Shown here one piece after another: positions 8,336 to 16,550 of a stretch of 64,000 nucleotides of DNA. Position 1 is the stretch's first letter. Each line of letters opens with the position of its first letter. Made by a program: the position numbers and the translations under genes. Origin of the DNA: Bradyrhizobium diversitatis (GTDB lineage Bacteria; Pseudomonadota; Alphaproteobacteria; Rhizobiales; Xanthobacteraceae); contig NZ_JACEGD010000009.1 in assembly GCF_016031635.1 (NCBI RefSeq), positions 40,001 to 104,000 of the forward strand, written 5' to 3'. The notes under the pieces are model-generated. The model saw only the letters and a program-made list of their open reading frames with translations, had not been told where the DNA came from and did not search any database.

Positions 8336-8351
8336 ATACGGAATTCCGTAT
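8336..8351. promoter_or_regulatory. Palindromic operator upstream of the GntR gene
   Basis: Perfect 16-bp palindrome ATACGGAATTCCGTAT, 22 bases upstream of the GTG start of the GntR/FCD gene. FCD-type regulators typically bind short palindromes of this size and control their own promoter. Assignment to this regulator is inference from position and symmetry. Confidence 0.6.
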
Positions 8352-8501
8352 CGGAAGGTATGCCGGGACGGTTGGGGCGTCAAGGCGAACCTTCGAGATC
8401 CCGCTCAAGCGGCTTTTCGGCCTCCGCTAAGCCGTTGATATCTCTAGGCCCTTCTACTGTGCATGGGGTTGTTTTCGAAGTCTGGAGGCGGGCAGCCGCC
8501 C

Positions 8502-9314
8502 CTACTTCGCCAGGAACCTGTTCACGACTTCACCGAACTCCAGCGGCGCCTGCTCGAACATCCAGTGGCCCGCGTTCGGGATCACCGCCGTCTCGGCTCC
8601 GGCGATGTGGTCGGCCAGCACGCGCCACATCACCGACAGGCTGCCGGTGGTGGCGCCGCCGCCGACCAGCAGCGTCGGCGTTCTGATCGCCTGCGCGTCG
8701 CTGAGCGTGTAGGGCCGGCGCTGCTCGTTGAGCTGGCCGAGAAAGGTCAGCGCATTGTCGCGCAATTGCTGCTTGGCCGCGGCGGGCACGCGCCGCCAGG
8801 AGCCGTCGCCCTCGATGCCTTCGTAGAAATTCTGTAGCGCGCCTTCGATATCGCCGGCGCGGATCATCTCGACCGATCGCACGGTGCGGGCCGCCAGCGG
8901 CGGATGCGCGGGCGTGCCTTCCGGCACCGGCAGGGACGCGTCGAGATCGCCGCCGGGCTCGGCCAGCACCAGCTTGCGCAACAGGTCAGGCCTCGCCTGC
9001 GCGACACGAAAGGCGATATGCCCGCCGCGCGAATGGCCCATGAGATCGACCGGCGCAGGCTCAACCTGCTCGATGAAGGCGATCACGTCAGCAACATGCT
9101 GCGCCATCTTGTAGTCGTCGCCGACCGCATCCCAATGCTCGGGGAAGAAATGCCGCAGGCTCACCGAGATCACCCGGTGTGCTCTCGACAGTGGGCCGAG
9201 CACCGAATACCAGGTGCGGAAGTCCCCGAGCGTGCCATGCACGCAGACCAGCGGATGGCCGCTTCCGACTTCCAGATAGGCCATGTCGTAGCCGTTGACG
9301 CGAATTGTCTGCAT
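8502..9314 (-). CDS. Alpha/beta hydrolase (first of a tandem pair)
   Basis: 270 residues. The oxyanion segment CVHGTLGDFRTW and the nucleophile elbow MGHSRGGH (Ser95) are present, with the catalytic histidine in AGHWMFEQ (His250). No signal peptide, so cytoplasmic. The gene follows its paralogue by 17 bases on the minus strand and both start with near-identical peptides (MQTIRVNGYDMAYL here), so they arose by tandem duplication and are co-transcribed. An esterase, lactonase or C-C hydrolase role is possible; the substrate is unknown. The GntR regulator lies downstream. Confidence 0.9.
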   Translation of the reverse strand: MQTIRVNGYDMAYLEVGSGHPLVCVHGTLGDFRTWYSVLGPLSRAHRVISVSLRHFFPEHWDAVGDDYKMAQHVADVIAFIEQVEPAPVDLMGHSRGGHIAFRVAQARPDLLRKLVLAEPGGDLDASLPVPEGTPAHPPLAARTVRSVEMIRAGDIEGALQNFYEGIEGDGSWRRVPAAAKQQLRDNALTFLGQLNEQRRPYTLSDAQAIRTPTLLVGGGATTGSLSVMWRVLADHIAGAETAVIPNAGHWMFEQAPLEFGEVVNRFLAK

Positions 9315-9331
9315 GGGTCAGCTCGCCAAAA

Positions 9332-10150
9332 TCAACCTGCTAAGAAATCCAGCACCACTTCGGAATATTTCTGCGGCGCCTGCTCGAACATCGGATGCGT
9401 CGCGTTCGGGATGATCGCCGTCTTCGAATAGGGCACATGCGCGGCCAGCGCGTGCAGCACTTTCGGCAGCAGGCCCTTGGTCCGCGCGCCCAGGATGAAC
9501 AGGGTCGGCATCTTGATGGACTCCGCGTCCGCCTTCGAGAACGGCGGGCGGTTGTCGCGGACCTGGCCGATCAGCGTCATGGCGTTGTCGCGCAGATTCT
9601 GCTTCACCATCGCCGGCAGTCGCGGCCAGGTGCCGGGCCCCTCCAGCGTATCGACGAAGACGGCGAGGCCGCCATCGACATCGCCGGCAGCGATCTTCTC
9701 TGCGGAAGCCGTGAAGCGCGCCAGCAGGGGAGAGGGGCCGCCGACGTAATCAGGATCGAGGCTCGCATCGAGCTCGCCGCCGGGCTCGGCCAGGACCAGC
9801 CGCCGGAGCAGATCCGGCCGCCGTTGCGCCACGCGGAAGCAGATGTGCCCGCCGCGGGAATGTCCCATCAGGTCGACCGGTCCGAGATCGAGCTCGTCGA
9901 TGAAAGCGATGACGTCTTGGACATGCTGGGCGATCGAATAGGTGTCACCAAGGCCGTCCCAGCGCTCCGGGAAGAAGTGCCGCAGGCTGACGGCGATCAC
10001 CCGATGTCGCTGCGACAGCGGGCCGAGCACGCAGCCCCAGACGCGGAAGTCGTTGAGCGAGCCGTGTACGCAGACCAGAGGCGGACGGCCTCTGTCTTCG
10101 CCCACGTCGAGATAGGGCATGTCGTATCCGTTGACGTGCAGGCTTTGCAT
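9332..10150 (-). CDS. Alpha/beta hydrolase (second of a tandem pair)
   Basis: 272 residues, paralogous along its length to the neighbouring hydrolase (shared SVSLRHFFPE-type segment, GHSRGGH elbow with Ser98, and a HPMFEQAP motif with His252). It is the first gene of the pair on the minus strand. The divergences lie mainly in the cap region, which sets substrate range, so the two may act on related compounds. Divergent from the alkyl-repair gene at 10286. Confidence 0.9.
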   Translation of the reverse strand: MQSLHVNGYDMPYLDVGEDRGRPPLVCVHGSLNDFRVWGCVLGPLSQRHRVIAVSLRHFFPERWDGLGDTYSIAQHVQDVIAFIDELDLGPVDLMGHSRGGHICFRVAQRRPDLLRRLVLAEPGGELDASLDPDYVGGPSPLLARFTASAEKIAAGDVDGGLAVFVDTLEGPGTWPRLPAMVKQNLRDNAMTLIGQVRDNRPPFSKADAESIKMPTLFILGARTKGLLPKVLHALAAHVPYSKTAIIPNATHPMFEQAPQKYSEVVLDFLAG

Positions 10151-10285
10151 TCCGGGCTCGCGCGGGGTTGGAACTCCTGTGCAAGATTCCCGGAAACCGG
10201 GTGGATCGCAACTATTTCCAAGCCTAGAGTCGGGCCGAGATCACATTGGGGGCATGCGACAAGGAAGGCAGCCAGGAACCAAGCC

Positions 10286-10828
10286 ATGACCGACCAGCAT
10301 TTTGCCCTGTTCGACACCCGGATCGGCCTCTGCGCCATCGCCTGGGGCCCGCGCGGCATCAACGGCACGCAATTGCCGATGGGTGGTGAGCAGAAGATCC
10401 GCACCCGCATCCAGCAGCGCCATGCCGACGCCAGCGAAGCCGAGCCGACCGCCGAGGTGCAGCAGGCGATCGACCGCATCACGAAACTGCTCGCGGGCGA
10501 GCCCGATGATCTCATCGACATTCCGCTCGACCTCGACGGCGTGCCCGAGTTCAACCGCGGCGTCTACGACATCGCCCGCACCATTCCGCCGGGCAAGACG
10601 ATCACCTATGGCGACATCGCCAAGCAGCTCGGCGGCGTCCAGCTGTCGCGCGACGTCGGCCAGGCGCTCGGCCGCAACCCCTGCCCGATCGTCGTGCCCT
10701 GCCATCGCGTGCTGGCGGCCGGCAACAAGCCCGGCGGCTTCTCGGCGAACGGCGGCGTGGTGACGAAGCTGAAGATGCTCGAGATCGAAGGCGCGTTGGT
10801 GAACCACACGCCGAGTTTGTTTGATTGA
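10286..10828 (+). CDS. Methylated-DNA-[protein]-cysteine S-methyltransferase
   Basis: 180 residues from ATG at 10286; the longer upstream frame is a shadow of the hydrolase gene. The active-site motif VVPCHRVLAA puts the acceptor cysteine at about 139, and the preceding TITYGDIAKQLG and GNPCP-like RNPCPIVV segments are typical of Ogt-type alkylguanine transferases. It removes alkyl groups from O6-guanine in DNA by irreversible self-alkylation. No Ada-type regulatory domain is fused. It is a monocistronic gene flanked by an intergenic repeat. Confidence 0.93.
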   Translation: MTDQHFALFDTRIGLCAIAWGPRGINGTQLPMGGEQKIRTRIQQRHADASEAEPTAEVQQAIDRITKLLAGEPDDLIDIPLDLDGVPEFNRGVYDIARTIPPGKTITYGDIAKQLGGVQLSRDVGQALGRNPCPIVVPCHRVLAAGNKPGGFSANGGVVTKLKMLEIEGALVNHTPSLFD

Positions 10829-10848
10829 GGTTGCGAAAGCTTGATCGG

Positions 10849-10934
10849 CGTCATGGCCGGGCTTGACCGGGCCATCCACGTCTTGCTTCGCAGCACAAAG
10901 AACGTGGATGCCCGGGACAAGCCCGGGCACGACG
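10849..10934. repeat. Dispersed palindromic intergenic repeat (family A, copy 2)
   Basis: Same organisation as the element at 7539-7626: GTCATGGCCGGGCTTGACCG at one end and ACAAGCCCGGGCACGACG at the other, with CATCCACGTC / GAACGTGGATG inside. It lies between two converging genes and could form a hairpin in either transcript. Confidence 0.8.
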
Positions 10935-10956
10935 GTGTTGGGAGCGGCCGGTCGCC

Positions 10957-12501
10957 CTAAATCTTCGTCGCCGTCTTCGGCCAATACCGATCGCGCAGAT
11001 GCCGCTTCACCAGCTTGCCGGTCGGCGTGCGCGGCAGTTCGGCTTCGAAGTCGATCGAGCGGGGGCACTTGATCGCGGAGAGGCGGGTCTTGCAATAGGC
11101 GATCAGATCCGCCTCCAGCGCCTTGCCGGCGCGGCTCATGTCGTGGGGCTGCACCACCGCCTTCACCTCTTCGCCCATCTCTTCGTTCGGCACGCCGAAC
11201 ACCGCGACGTCGGCGACCTCAGGATGCGTGATCAGCACGTCCTCGGTCTCCTGCGGGTAGATGTTCACCCCGCCCGAGATGATCATGTAGGACTTGCGGT
11301 CGGTGAGATAGAGGAAGCCGTCCTTGTCGAGATAGCCGACATCGCCGAGCGTCGACCAGCCCTTGGCGTTGTAGGCCTTCTTCGTCTTCTCGGGATCATT
11401 GTGATAGGTGAAGGCGGGCGCGTCGGCGAAATAGACGGTCCCGATCTCGCCGACCGGCTGCTCCTCATCGTTCTCGTCGAGAATCTTGATCTTGCCGACC
11501 ACGGCCCGGCCGACGCTACCGCGGTGCTCCAGCCATTGTTGCGAGTTGCAGACCGTGACGCCGTTGCCTTCCGAGCCGGCGTAATACTCGATCAGGATCG
11601 GCCCCCACCATTCGATCATCTTGGCCTTGACGTCGACCGGGCAGGGCGCGGCGGCATGGATCGCGCCCCTCAGCGTGGAGACGTCGTACTTCGTGCGAAC
11701 CTCGTCCGGCAGCTTCAGCATGCGCACGAACATGGTCGGCACCAGCTGCGACTGCGTCACTTTATATTTCTCGACCAGCTTCAAAAATTCTTCGGCATCG
11801 AAGTGCTCCATGATGATGGACGTGCCGCCGAGCACGATCGCCATCATGTTGAAGCGCAAGGGGGCAGCGTGATAGAGCGGCGCCGGCGAGAGATAGATGC
11901 TATCCGCGTTCATGCCGCACATGTCGGCGCAGAGCACGCGCAGAAGTGGATTCGGCTCGTCGATGGGCTTGCCTTCAAACCCCTTCTTGACGCCCTTGGG
12001 TCGGCCGGTGGTGCCCGACGAATACAGCATGTCGTAGCCGGCGACCTCATCGGCGATCGGCGTGGTCGGCTGCGCAGCGGCTTCGTTGTCGTAGGAGCGG
12101 AAGCCGGGCAGCGGCTCATCCATCATGTAGAAGATCGGCTCGCCGGCCGTGCCCTTGTTCAGGCCCCTGATCTGGTCGGCGCACTTCGGCGTGGTAATCA
12201 CGACCTTGGCGCCGCAATCGGCGATGATGTAGTCGATCTCGTCCTGCTTCAGGTAGCGGCTGATCGCGGTGTAATAGAGCCCGCTGCGCTGCGCGGCCCA
12301 GCACAGCTCCATGAAGGCGAGGCGGTTCTCCATCAACAGCGCGATGTGGTCGCCGGCCTTTAGCCCGAGCGATCGGAAGAGATGTGCGCCCTGGTTCGAG
12401 AGCTCGTCGAGCTCGCGATAGGTGATCGCCTTGCCGGTCCCGGCCATCTGGTAGGCGATCTTGTCGGGCGTGGTGAGGGCGTGGATGGAGGGGTGGGTCA
12501 T
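10957..12501 (-). CDS. Acyl-CoA synthetase (AMP-dependent fatty acid/carboxylic acid-CoA ligase)
   Basis: 514 residues, full length for the ANL superfamily. The P-loop MLYSSGTTGRPKGVKKG is near 165-180, the core motif YYAGSEGNGVTVC near 310, GWSTLGDVGYLDKDGFLYLTDR near 390-410, and the A10 lysine in PRTPTGKLVKRHL near the C-terminus. It activates a carboxylic acid to its CoA thioester with ATP. It lies next to a thiolase on the same strand and within a beta-oxidation-type cluster, so it probably feeds that pathway. Substrate class is not decided by sequence. Confidence 0.93.
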   Translation of the reverse strand: MTHPSIHALTTPDKIAYQMAGTGKAITYRELDELSNQGAHLFRSLGLKAGDHIALLMENRLAFMELCWAAQRSGLYYTAISRYLKQDEIDYIIADCGAKVVITTPKCADQIRGLNKGTAGEPIFYMMDEPLPGFRSYDNEAAAQPTTPIADEVAGYDMLYSSGTTGRPKGVKKGFEGKPIDEPNPLLRVLCADMCGMNADSIYLSPAPLYHAAPLRFNMMAIVLGGTSIIMEHFDAEEFLKLVEKYKVTQSQLVPTMFVRMLKLPDEVRTKYDVSTLRGAIHAAAPCPVDVKAKMIEWWGPILIEYYAGSEGNGVTVCNSQQWLEHRGSVGRAVVGKIKILDENDEEQPVGEIGTVYFADAPAFTYHNDPEKTKKAYNAKGWSTLGDVGYLDKDGFLYLTDRKSYMIISGGVNIYPQETEDVLITHPEVADVAVFGVPNEEMGEEVKAVVQPHDMSRAGKALEADLIAYCKTRLSAIKCPRSIDFEAELPRTPTGKLVKRHLRDRYWPKTATKI

Positions 12502-12527
12502 GGCGAAGGTCTCGCAACAAAGAAGGT

Positions 12528-12670
12528 GTCATCCCGGCAGAAGCCGGGATCCATAACCACAGGGCGTGGTTGTTGAAACGAGATGGAGCTCCGGCGCAGC
12601 ACAACCACGGAGTCCTGTGGCGATGGATCCCGGATCGGCGCGCGCTTGTGGCGCGCTCGTCCGGGACGAC
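12528..12670. repeat. Dispersed palindromic intergenic repeat (family C)
   Basis: Imperfect palindrome with GTCATCCCGGCAGAAGCCGG at one end and CTCGTCCGGGACGAC at the other, inner arms GGGATCCATAACCACAGG and CCTGTGGCGATGGATCCC. It separates the ligase and thiolase genes on the minus strand. Confidence 0.7.
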
Positions 12671-12696
12671 ATTGTTTGTGGGACGACGTCTCGGCT

Positions 12697-13869
12697 TTAC
12701 AGCCGCTCGACAATCGTCACGTTGGCCATGCCGCCGCCCTCGCACATGGTCTGGAGGCCATAGCGCTTGCCGCGCTGGTGCAGGGCGTGGACCAGCGTGG
12801 TCATCAGCTTGGTGCCGGAGCCGCCGAGCGGATGGCCGAGCGCGATGGCGCCGCCGTTGACGTTGAGGCGCTCGGGATCGGCGCCGGTGGTCTTGAGCCA
12901 GGCAGTCGGGACCGAGGCGAAGGCTTCGTTGACTTCGAACAGGTCGATGTCGCCGATCTTCATGCCGGCCTTCTCCAGCGCGCGCTTGGTGGCGTGCAGC
13001 GGTGCATCCAGCATGATGACGGGATCGCCGCCCGTCATGGTCATGTGGTGGATGCGCGCCAGCGGCTTGACGCCGAGCTGCTTCAGGCCCTTTTCGTTCA
13101 CCACCATCACGCCGGAGGCGCCGTCGCAGATCTGGCTGGCGCTCGCCGCGGTGAGCTTGCCGTTCTCGGCGATCAGCTTGACTCCCTTGATGCCGTCGAG
13201 CGTGACGTCGAAGCGGATGCCTTCGTCGATGTGGTGAGTGTCCTTGGAGCCGTCGGCGCGGGTGATCTCGAGCGGCACGATCTCCTTCTTGAAGTGACCG
13301 GCTTGCGTCGCTGCGATCGCGCGCTGGTGGCTGTTGTAGGAGTACTCGTCGAGCTCATCCTTGGAGAGGCCGTACTTCTCGGCCATCATCTCCGCGCCGG
13401 TGAACTGGCTGAACACGATGTTCGGATACTTCTTCTCGATGCCCGGGCTCTTGTAGTTGCCAAAGCCGTTCTTGGCCGGAAGTTGCGAGGACAGGCCCAT
13501 CGGAACCCGCGTCATCGATTCCACGCCGGACGCGATCACGACGTCCATCGCGCCCGACATCACGGCTTGCGCGGCGAAGTGCAGCGCCTGCTGCGAGGAG
13601 CCGCACTGGCGGTCGATCGAGGTGCCCGGCACACTCTCCGGCAGCTTCGAGGCCATGATCGCGTTGCGCGCGACGTTGTTGGACTGCTCGCCGACCTGCA
13701 TCACGCAGCCCATGATCACGTCCTCGACCAGGGCGGGATCGGCCTTGGTGCGGTCGACCAGCTCGTCCAGCACCTTCGCGGCGAGATCGGCCGGATGCCA
13801 GCCGGCGAGACGGCCCCCCTTGCGCCCGCCCGCGGTGCGCGCAGCGGCGACGATATAAGCCTCGGCCAT
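12697..13869 (-). CDS. Acetyl-CoA C-acyltransferase (thiolase)
   Basis: 390 residues. All thiolase active-site elements are present: the acyl-accepting Cys89 in DRQCGSSQQ, His346 in ALGHPLGGSG, and the second cysteine (376) in CEGGGM. The final step of beta-oxidation (thiolytic release of acetyl- or propionyl-CoA) is the most likely direction given the neighbouring acyl-CoA dehydrogenases, hydratase and dehydrogenase. GGGAGAG precedes the ATG by 8 bases. It is divergent from the TetR gene, which suggests shared control in the 150-bp gap. Confidence 0.95.
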   Translation of the reverse strand: MAEAYIVAAARTAGGRKGGRLAGWHPADLAAKVLDELVDRTKADPALVEDVIMGCVMQVGEQSNNVARNAIMASKLPESVPGTSIDRQCGSSQQALHFAAQAVMSGAMDVVIASGVESMTRVPMGLSSQLPAKNGFGNYKSPGIEKKYPNIVFSQFTGAEMMAEKYGLSKDELDEYSYNSHQRAIAATQAGHFKKEIVPLEITRADGSKDTHHIDEGIRFDVTLDGIKGVKLIAENGKLTAASASQICDGASGVMVVNEKGLKQLGVKPLARIHHMTMTGGDPVIMLDAPLHATKRALEKAGMKIGDIDLFEVNEAFASVPTAWLKTTGADPERLNVNGGAIALGHPLGGSGTKLMTTLVHALHQRGKRYGLQTMCEGGGMANVTIVERL

Positions 13870-14022
13870 GTCGGTCTCTCCCTGAATTTTTGACTGGGTT
13901 GGTTGTCGAGGTCGGATTTAAGGGACGAGAGATCGTTTAGTCAATCGATCAATTAACTCTTGTGATGAGGCGCTGCTTGGGCTTATCTGCGCCCGCTTCA
14001 AGCGGCGAAAACAGGGATCTCC

Positions 14023-14682
14023 GTGGCTATCAGCGTACCGAACAGGCTCCCCGGCGGGAAAAATTCCACGGCAGAGAAATTGCTGGTGGCCGCGAGCGAG
14101 CTGATGATCGAACGCTCCTCGATCGAGATCTCGCTCTCCGACATCGCGCAGAAGTCCGGCGCCAACGCCGCGCTAGTCAAATATCACTTCGGCAACAAGG
14201 ACGGCCTGCTGCTGGCGCTGCTTGCACGGGATGCGGCGACCGAGATGTCGAATCTCGAATATCTGCTGGCGCAACCGATCACGTCGACGGCGAAGCTGAA
14301 GCTGCATATCGCCGGTATCATCCGTGCCTATCACCGGTTCCCCTACATGAACCGGCTGATCCACTATCTGCTGCACGAGACCAGCGCGGGCTCCGCCGAC
14401 GAAGTCTCGAAATTCTTCGTCGCGCCGCTGCTGGACTTCCACCGCCGCCTGCTCGCCGAAGGCGTCAGCCGCGGCGAATTCCGGCAGACCGATCCGGTGC
14501 TGTTCTACACCAGCCTGATCGGCGCCTGCGATCATCTGTTCTTCGGCCGGCACGCGATGTCCCGCGCGACCGGCGTCGGCCCGGTCACCGACGATGTCTG
14601 CCGGCAATACATCAAGCACATGGAAACGCTGATCTGCGGCGGCATCCTCACGCAAGCCGAGGAAGCTGCCGCGGCCGGATAA
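14023..14682 (+). CDS. TetR/AcrR family transcriptional regulator
   Basis: 219 residues from GTG at 14023. The N-terminal helix-turn-helix reads ISLSDIAQKSGANAALVKYHFGNKDGLL, a classic TetR signature. The C-terminal ligand domain (LLHETSAGSADEVSKFFVAP, then FFGRHAMSRATG) resembles regulators of fatty-acid or aromatic acyl-CoA catabolism that sense CoA thioesters. It lies between the divergent thiolase and the downstream SDR/hydratase/ligase genes, which are its likely targets. The upstream gap holds an AT-rich stretch near 13937-13957 with TCAAT repeated, a possible operator. Confidence 0.92.
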   Translation: MAISVPNRLPGGKNSTAEKLLVAASELMIERSSIEISLSDIAQKSGANAALVKYHFGNKDGLLLALLARDAATEMSNLEYLLAQPITSTAKLKLHIAGIIRAYHRFPYMNRLIHYLLHETSAGSADEVSKFFVAPLLDFHRRLLAEGVSRGEFRQTDPVLFYTSLIGACDHLFFGRHAMSRATGVGPVTDDVCRQYIKHMETLICGGILTQAEEAAAAG

Positions 14683-14746
14683 TCGGCCGAACTCCAAGTC
14701 CAGAGAAGAAACGCCCAAAGGAAAAGGTAGAGGAAAGGTACAAGCG

Positions 14747-15505
14747 ATGCAGTTGAAAGACGTAGCCGTTCTCATCACCGGCGGTGGTTCGGGCCTTGGT
14801 GCCGCGACCGCCCGCGCCATGGCTGCCAAGGGCGCCAAGATCGGCGTGATCGACCAGAGCAAGGAAAACGCCGAGAAGGTCGCGGCCGAGGTGAAGGGCG
14901 TCGCGCTGCATGCCGACGTCACCAGCGAGGAGCAGATCAAGGCCGCAATCGCCAAGGCCGAAGCCGCGCACGGCGTCGCCCGCGTGCTGATGAACTGCGC
15001 CGGCATCGGCGGCTCGCAGCGTATCGTCGGCCGCGACGGCGTCTACCCGCTGGAAAAGTTCGCGCGCATCATCAACGTCAACCTGATCGGCACCTTCAAC
15101 TGCCTGCGCCTGTTCGCCGAGCGCCTCGTCACGGCGGAGCCCATCGGCGAAGAGCGCGGCGTCATCATCAACACCGCCTCGGTTGCCGCCTACGAAGGCC
15201 AGATCGGCCAGATCGCCTATTCGGCGTCGAAGGGCGGCGTCGTCGGCCTCACGCTTCCGGCCGCGCGCGATCTCGCCAGCCAGAAGATCCGCGTCAACAC
15301 CATCGCGCCCGGCCTGTTCTTCACACCGCTTCTGATGGGCTTGAACGAAGAGGCCCGCAAGAGCCTGGGCGCCCAGGTGCCGCATCCCTCGCGTCTCGGC
15401 GACGCCAATGAATACGGCATGCTCGCGGTGCACATCGTCGAGAACCCGATGCTCAACGGCGAGACCATCCGCCTCGACGGCGCCATCCGCATGGCGCCGC
15501 GGTAA
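14747..15505 (+). CDS. SDR family oxidoreductase, 3-hydroxyacyl-CoA dehydrogenase type 2-like
   Basis: 252 residues, classical SDR. The NAD-binding motif TGGGSGLGAATARAMA is near 11-26, NCAGIGG near 84, the catalytic serine region NTASVAAYEGQ and the YSASKGG motif (Tyr and Lys) near 155-165. The long loop after GRDGVYPLEKF matches the HSD10 / type 2 3-hydroxyacyl-CoA dehydrogenase group, which oxidises 3-hydroxyacyl-CoA in beta-oxidation. GAGGAAAGG precedes the ATG. It follows the TetR gene by about 65 bp on the same strand. Confidence 0.92.
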   Translation: MQLKDVAVLITGGGSGLGAATARAMAAKGAKIGVIDQSKENAEKVAAEVKGVALHADVTSEEQIKAAIAKAEAAHGVARVLMNCAGIGGSQRIVGRDGVYPLEKFARIINVNLIGTFNCLRLFAERLVTAEPIGEERGVIINTASVAAYEGQIGQIAYSASKGGVVGLTLPAARDLASQKIRVNTIAPGLFFTPLLMGLNEEARKSLGAQVPHPSRLGDANEYGMLAVHIVENPMLNGETIRLDGAIRMAPR

Positions 15506-15516
15506 TTCTTTTCTTT

Positions 15517-15657
15517 CCTTCTCCCCCTGTGGGAGAAGGTGGCGCGAAGCGCCGGATGAGGGGTTCTCTCCGAGATCTCATCTGTGGAGACAGACCCCTC
15601 ACCCAAGCGAGTATGTGGCTAGCGATGTACATGCCCTCTCCCACAAGGGGAGAGGGC
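15517..15657. repeat. Dispersed palindromic intergenic repeat (family D)
   Basis: Outer arms CCTTCTCCCCCTGTGGGAGA and CCCTCTCCCACAAGGGGAGA, with inner GGATGAGGGG and CCCCTCACCC. This type, with the GGCGCGAAGCGCC hairpin, is widespread in alphaproteobacterial genomes. It lies between the SDR and hydratase genes. Confidence 0.75.
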
Positions 15658-15699
15658 GCAGCAATCGGCGCCGAGACCCGCGGCAAGCACGAGGCTCCC

Positions 15700-16506
15700 A
15701 TGTCCCAACCGCTGCTGATCGAGCATGACGACGGCGTCGACCGGGTGACGCTCAATCGTCCTGACAGTCTCAATGCACTCGATCCCACGCTGATCGACGC
15801 GCTCAACGATTATTTCCAAGGCCTGCAGCGCAATCGCGACACGCGCGTCGTCGTGCTGAAGGGCGCCGGCAAGAATTTCTGCGCGGGTCTCGATCTCAAG
15901 CACGCGATGCAACGCCGCGCCGGGCAGCAGGAGCCGCCCGGCGTCACGGAGTCGCTGGATTCGCAGCGGCGCATCGCCGACATCGTGATGCTGATGCGGC
16001 GTTGTCCGCAGCCGATCCTGGCGCTGGTGCAGGGTGCGGCGGCCGGCGGCGGCTTTGCTCTGGCGCTGGCCTCCGACATCCGCATCGCGACGCGGTCGGC
16101 GCGGATGAACTGCGCCTTCATCAAGCTCGGCCTCGGCGGCTGCGACATCGGCACCAGCTATTTTCTGCCGCGGCTGGTCGGCGTCTCCGTGGCATCGGAA
16201 CTGATCCTCACCGGACGCTTCATCGGCGCCGAGCGAGCGCTCGCGGTCGGGCTCGTCTCGGAAATCGTCGAGGAGGACGGTCTGGATGACGCGGCCGAGC
16301 CTTACGTCGAGGCGATGATGACGGCCTCGCCAGTGGGCCTGCGCCTGTCCAAGGAATGTCTCAACATGAGCGTCGATGCCGGATCGCTGGAAGCTGCGAT
16401 CGCGATGGAGGATCGCAACCAGGTCCTTTGCAGCCGCTCGGAAGAGTTTTCGGAAGGCATCAGGGCCTTCCTCGAGAAGCGAAAGCCTGTCTATATCAAG
16501 CGCTGA
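15700..16506 (+). CDS. Enoyl-CoA hydratase/isomerase family protein
   Basis: 268 residues from ATG at 15700. Crotonase fold signatures: the oxyanion-hole segments NFCAGLDLKHAM and GAAAGGGFALALASDIRIA, then FIKLGLGGCDIGTSYFLPRLVG. The acidic residue usually placed in the first part of GLGGCD-like loops is weakly conserved (LGGCDIG in place of LVPEGG), so dehydration specificity is less sure than family membership. It would hydrate enoyl-CoA in the cluster's beta-oxidation. The downstream ligase follows after 44 bp. Confidence 0.92.
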   Translation: MSQPLLIEHDDGVDRVTLNRPDSLNALDPTLIDALNDYFQGLQRNRDTRVVVLKGAGKNFCAGLDLKHAMQRRAGQQEPPGVTESLDSQRRIADIVMLMRRCPQPILALVQGAAAGGGFALALASDIRIATRSARMNCAFIKLGLGGCDIGTSYFLPRLVGVSVASELILTGRFIGAERALAVGLVSEIVEEDGLDDAAEPYVEAMMTASPVGLRLSKECLNMSVDAGSLEAAIAMEDRNQVLCSRSEEFSEGIRAFLEKRKPVYIKR

Positions 16507-16550
16507 ACGACGAAGATCCGCAAAGGACAATAATTCCGGGAGACGCAAAA

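Noticed and set aside
12583..13893. Plus-strand frame opposite the thiolase
   Set aside because: Thiolase active-site motifs are all on the minus strand, and the plus-strand protein is low-complexity.
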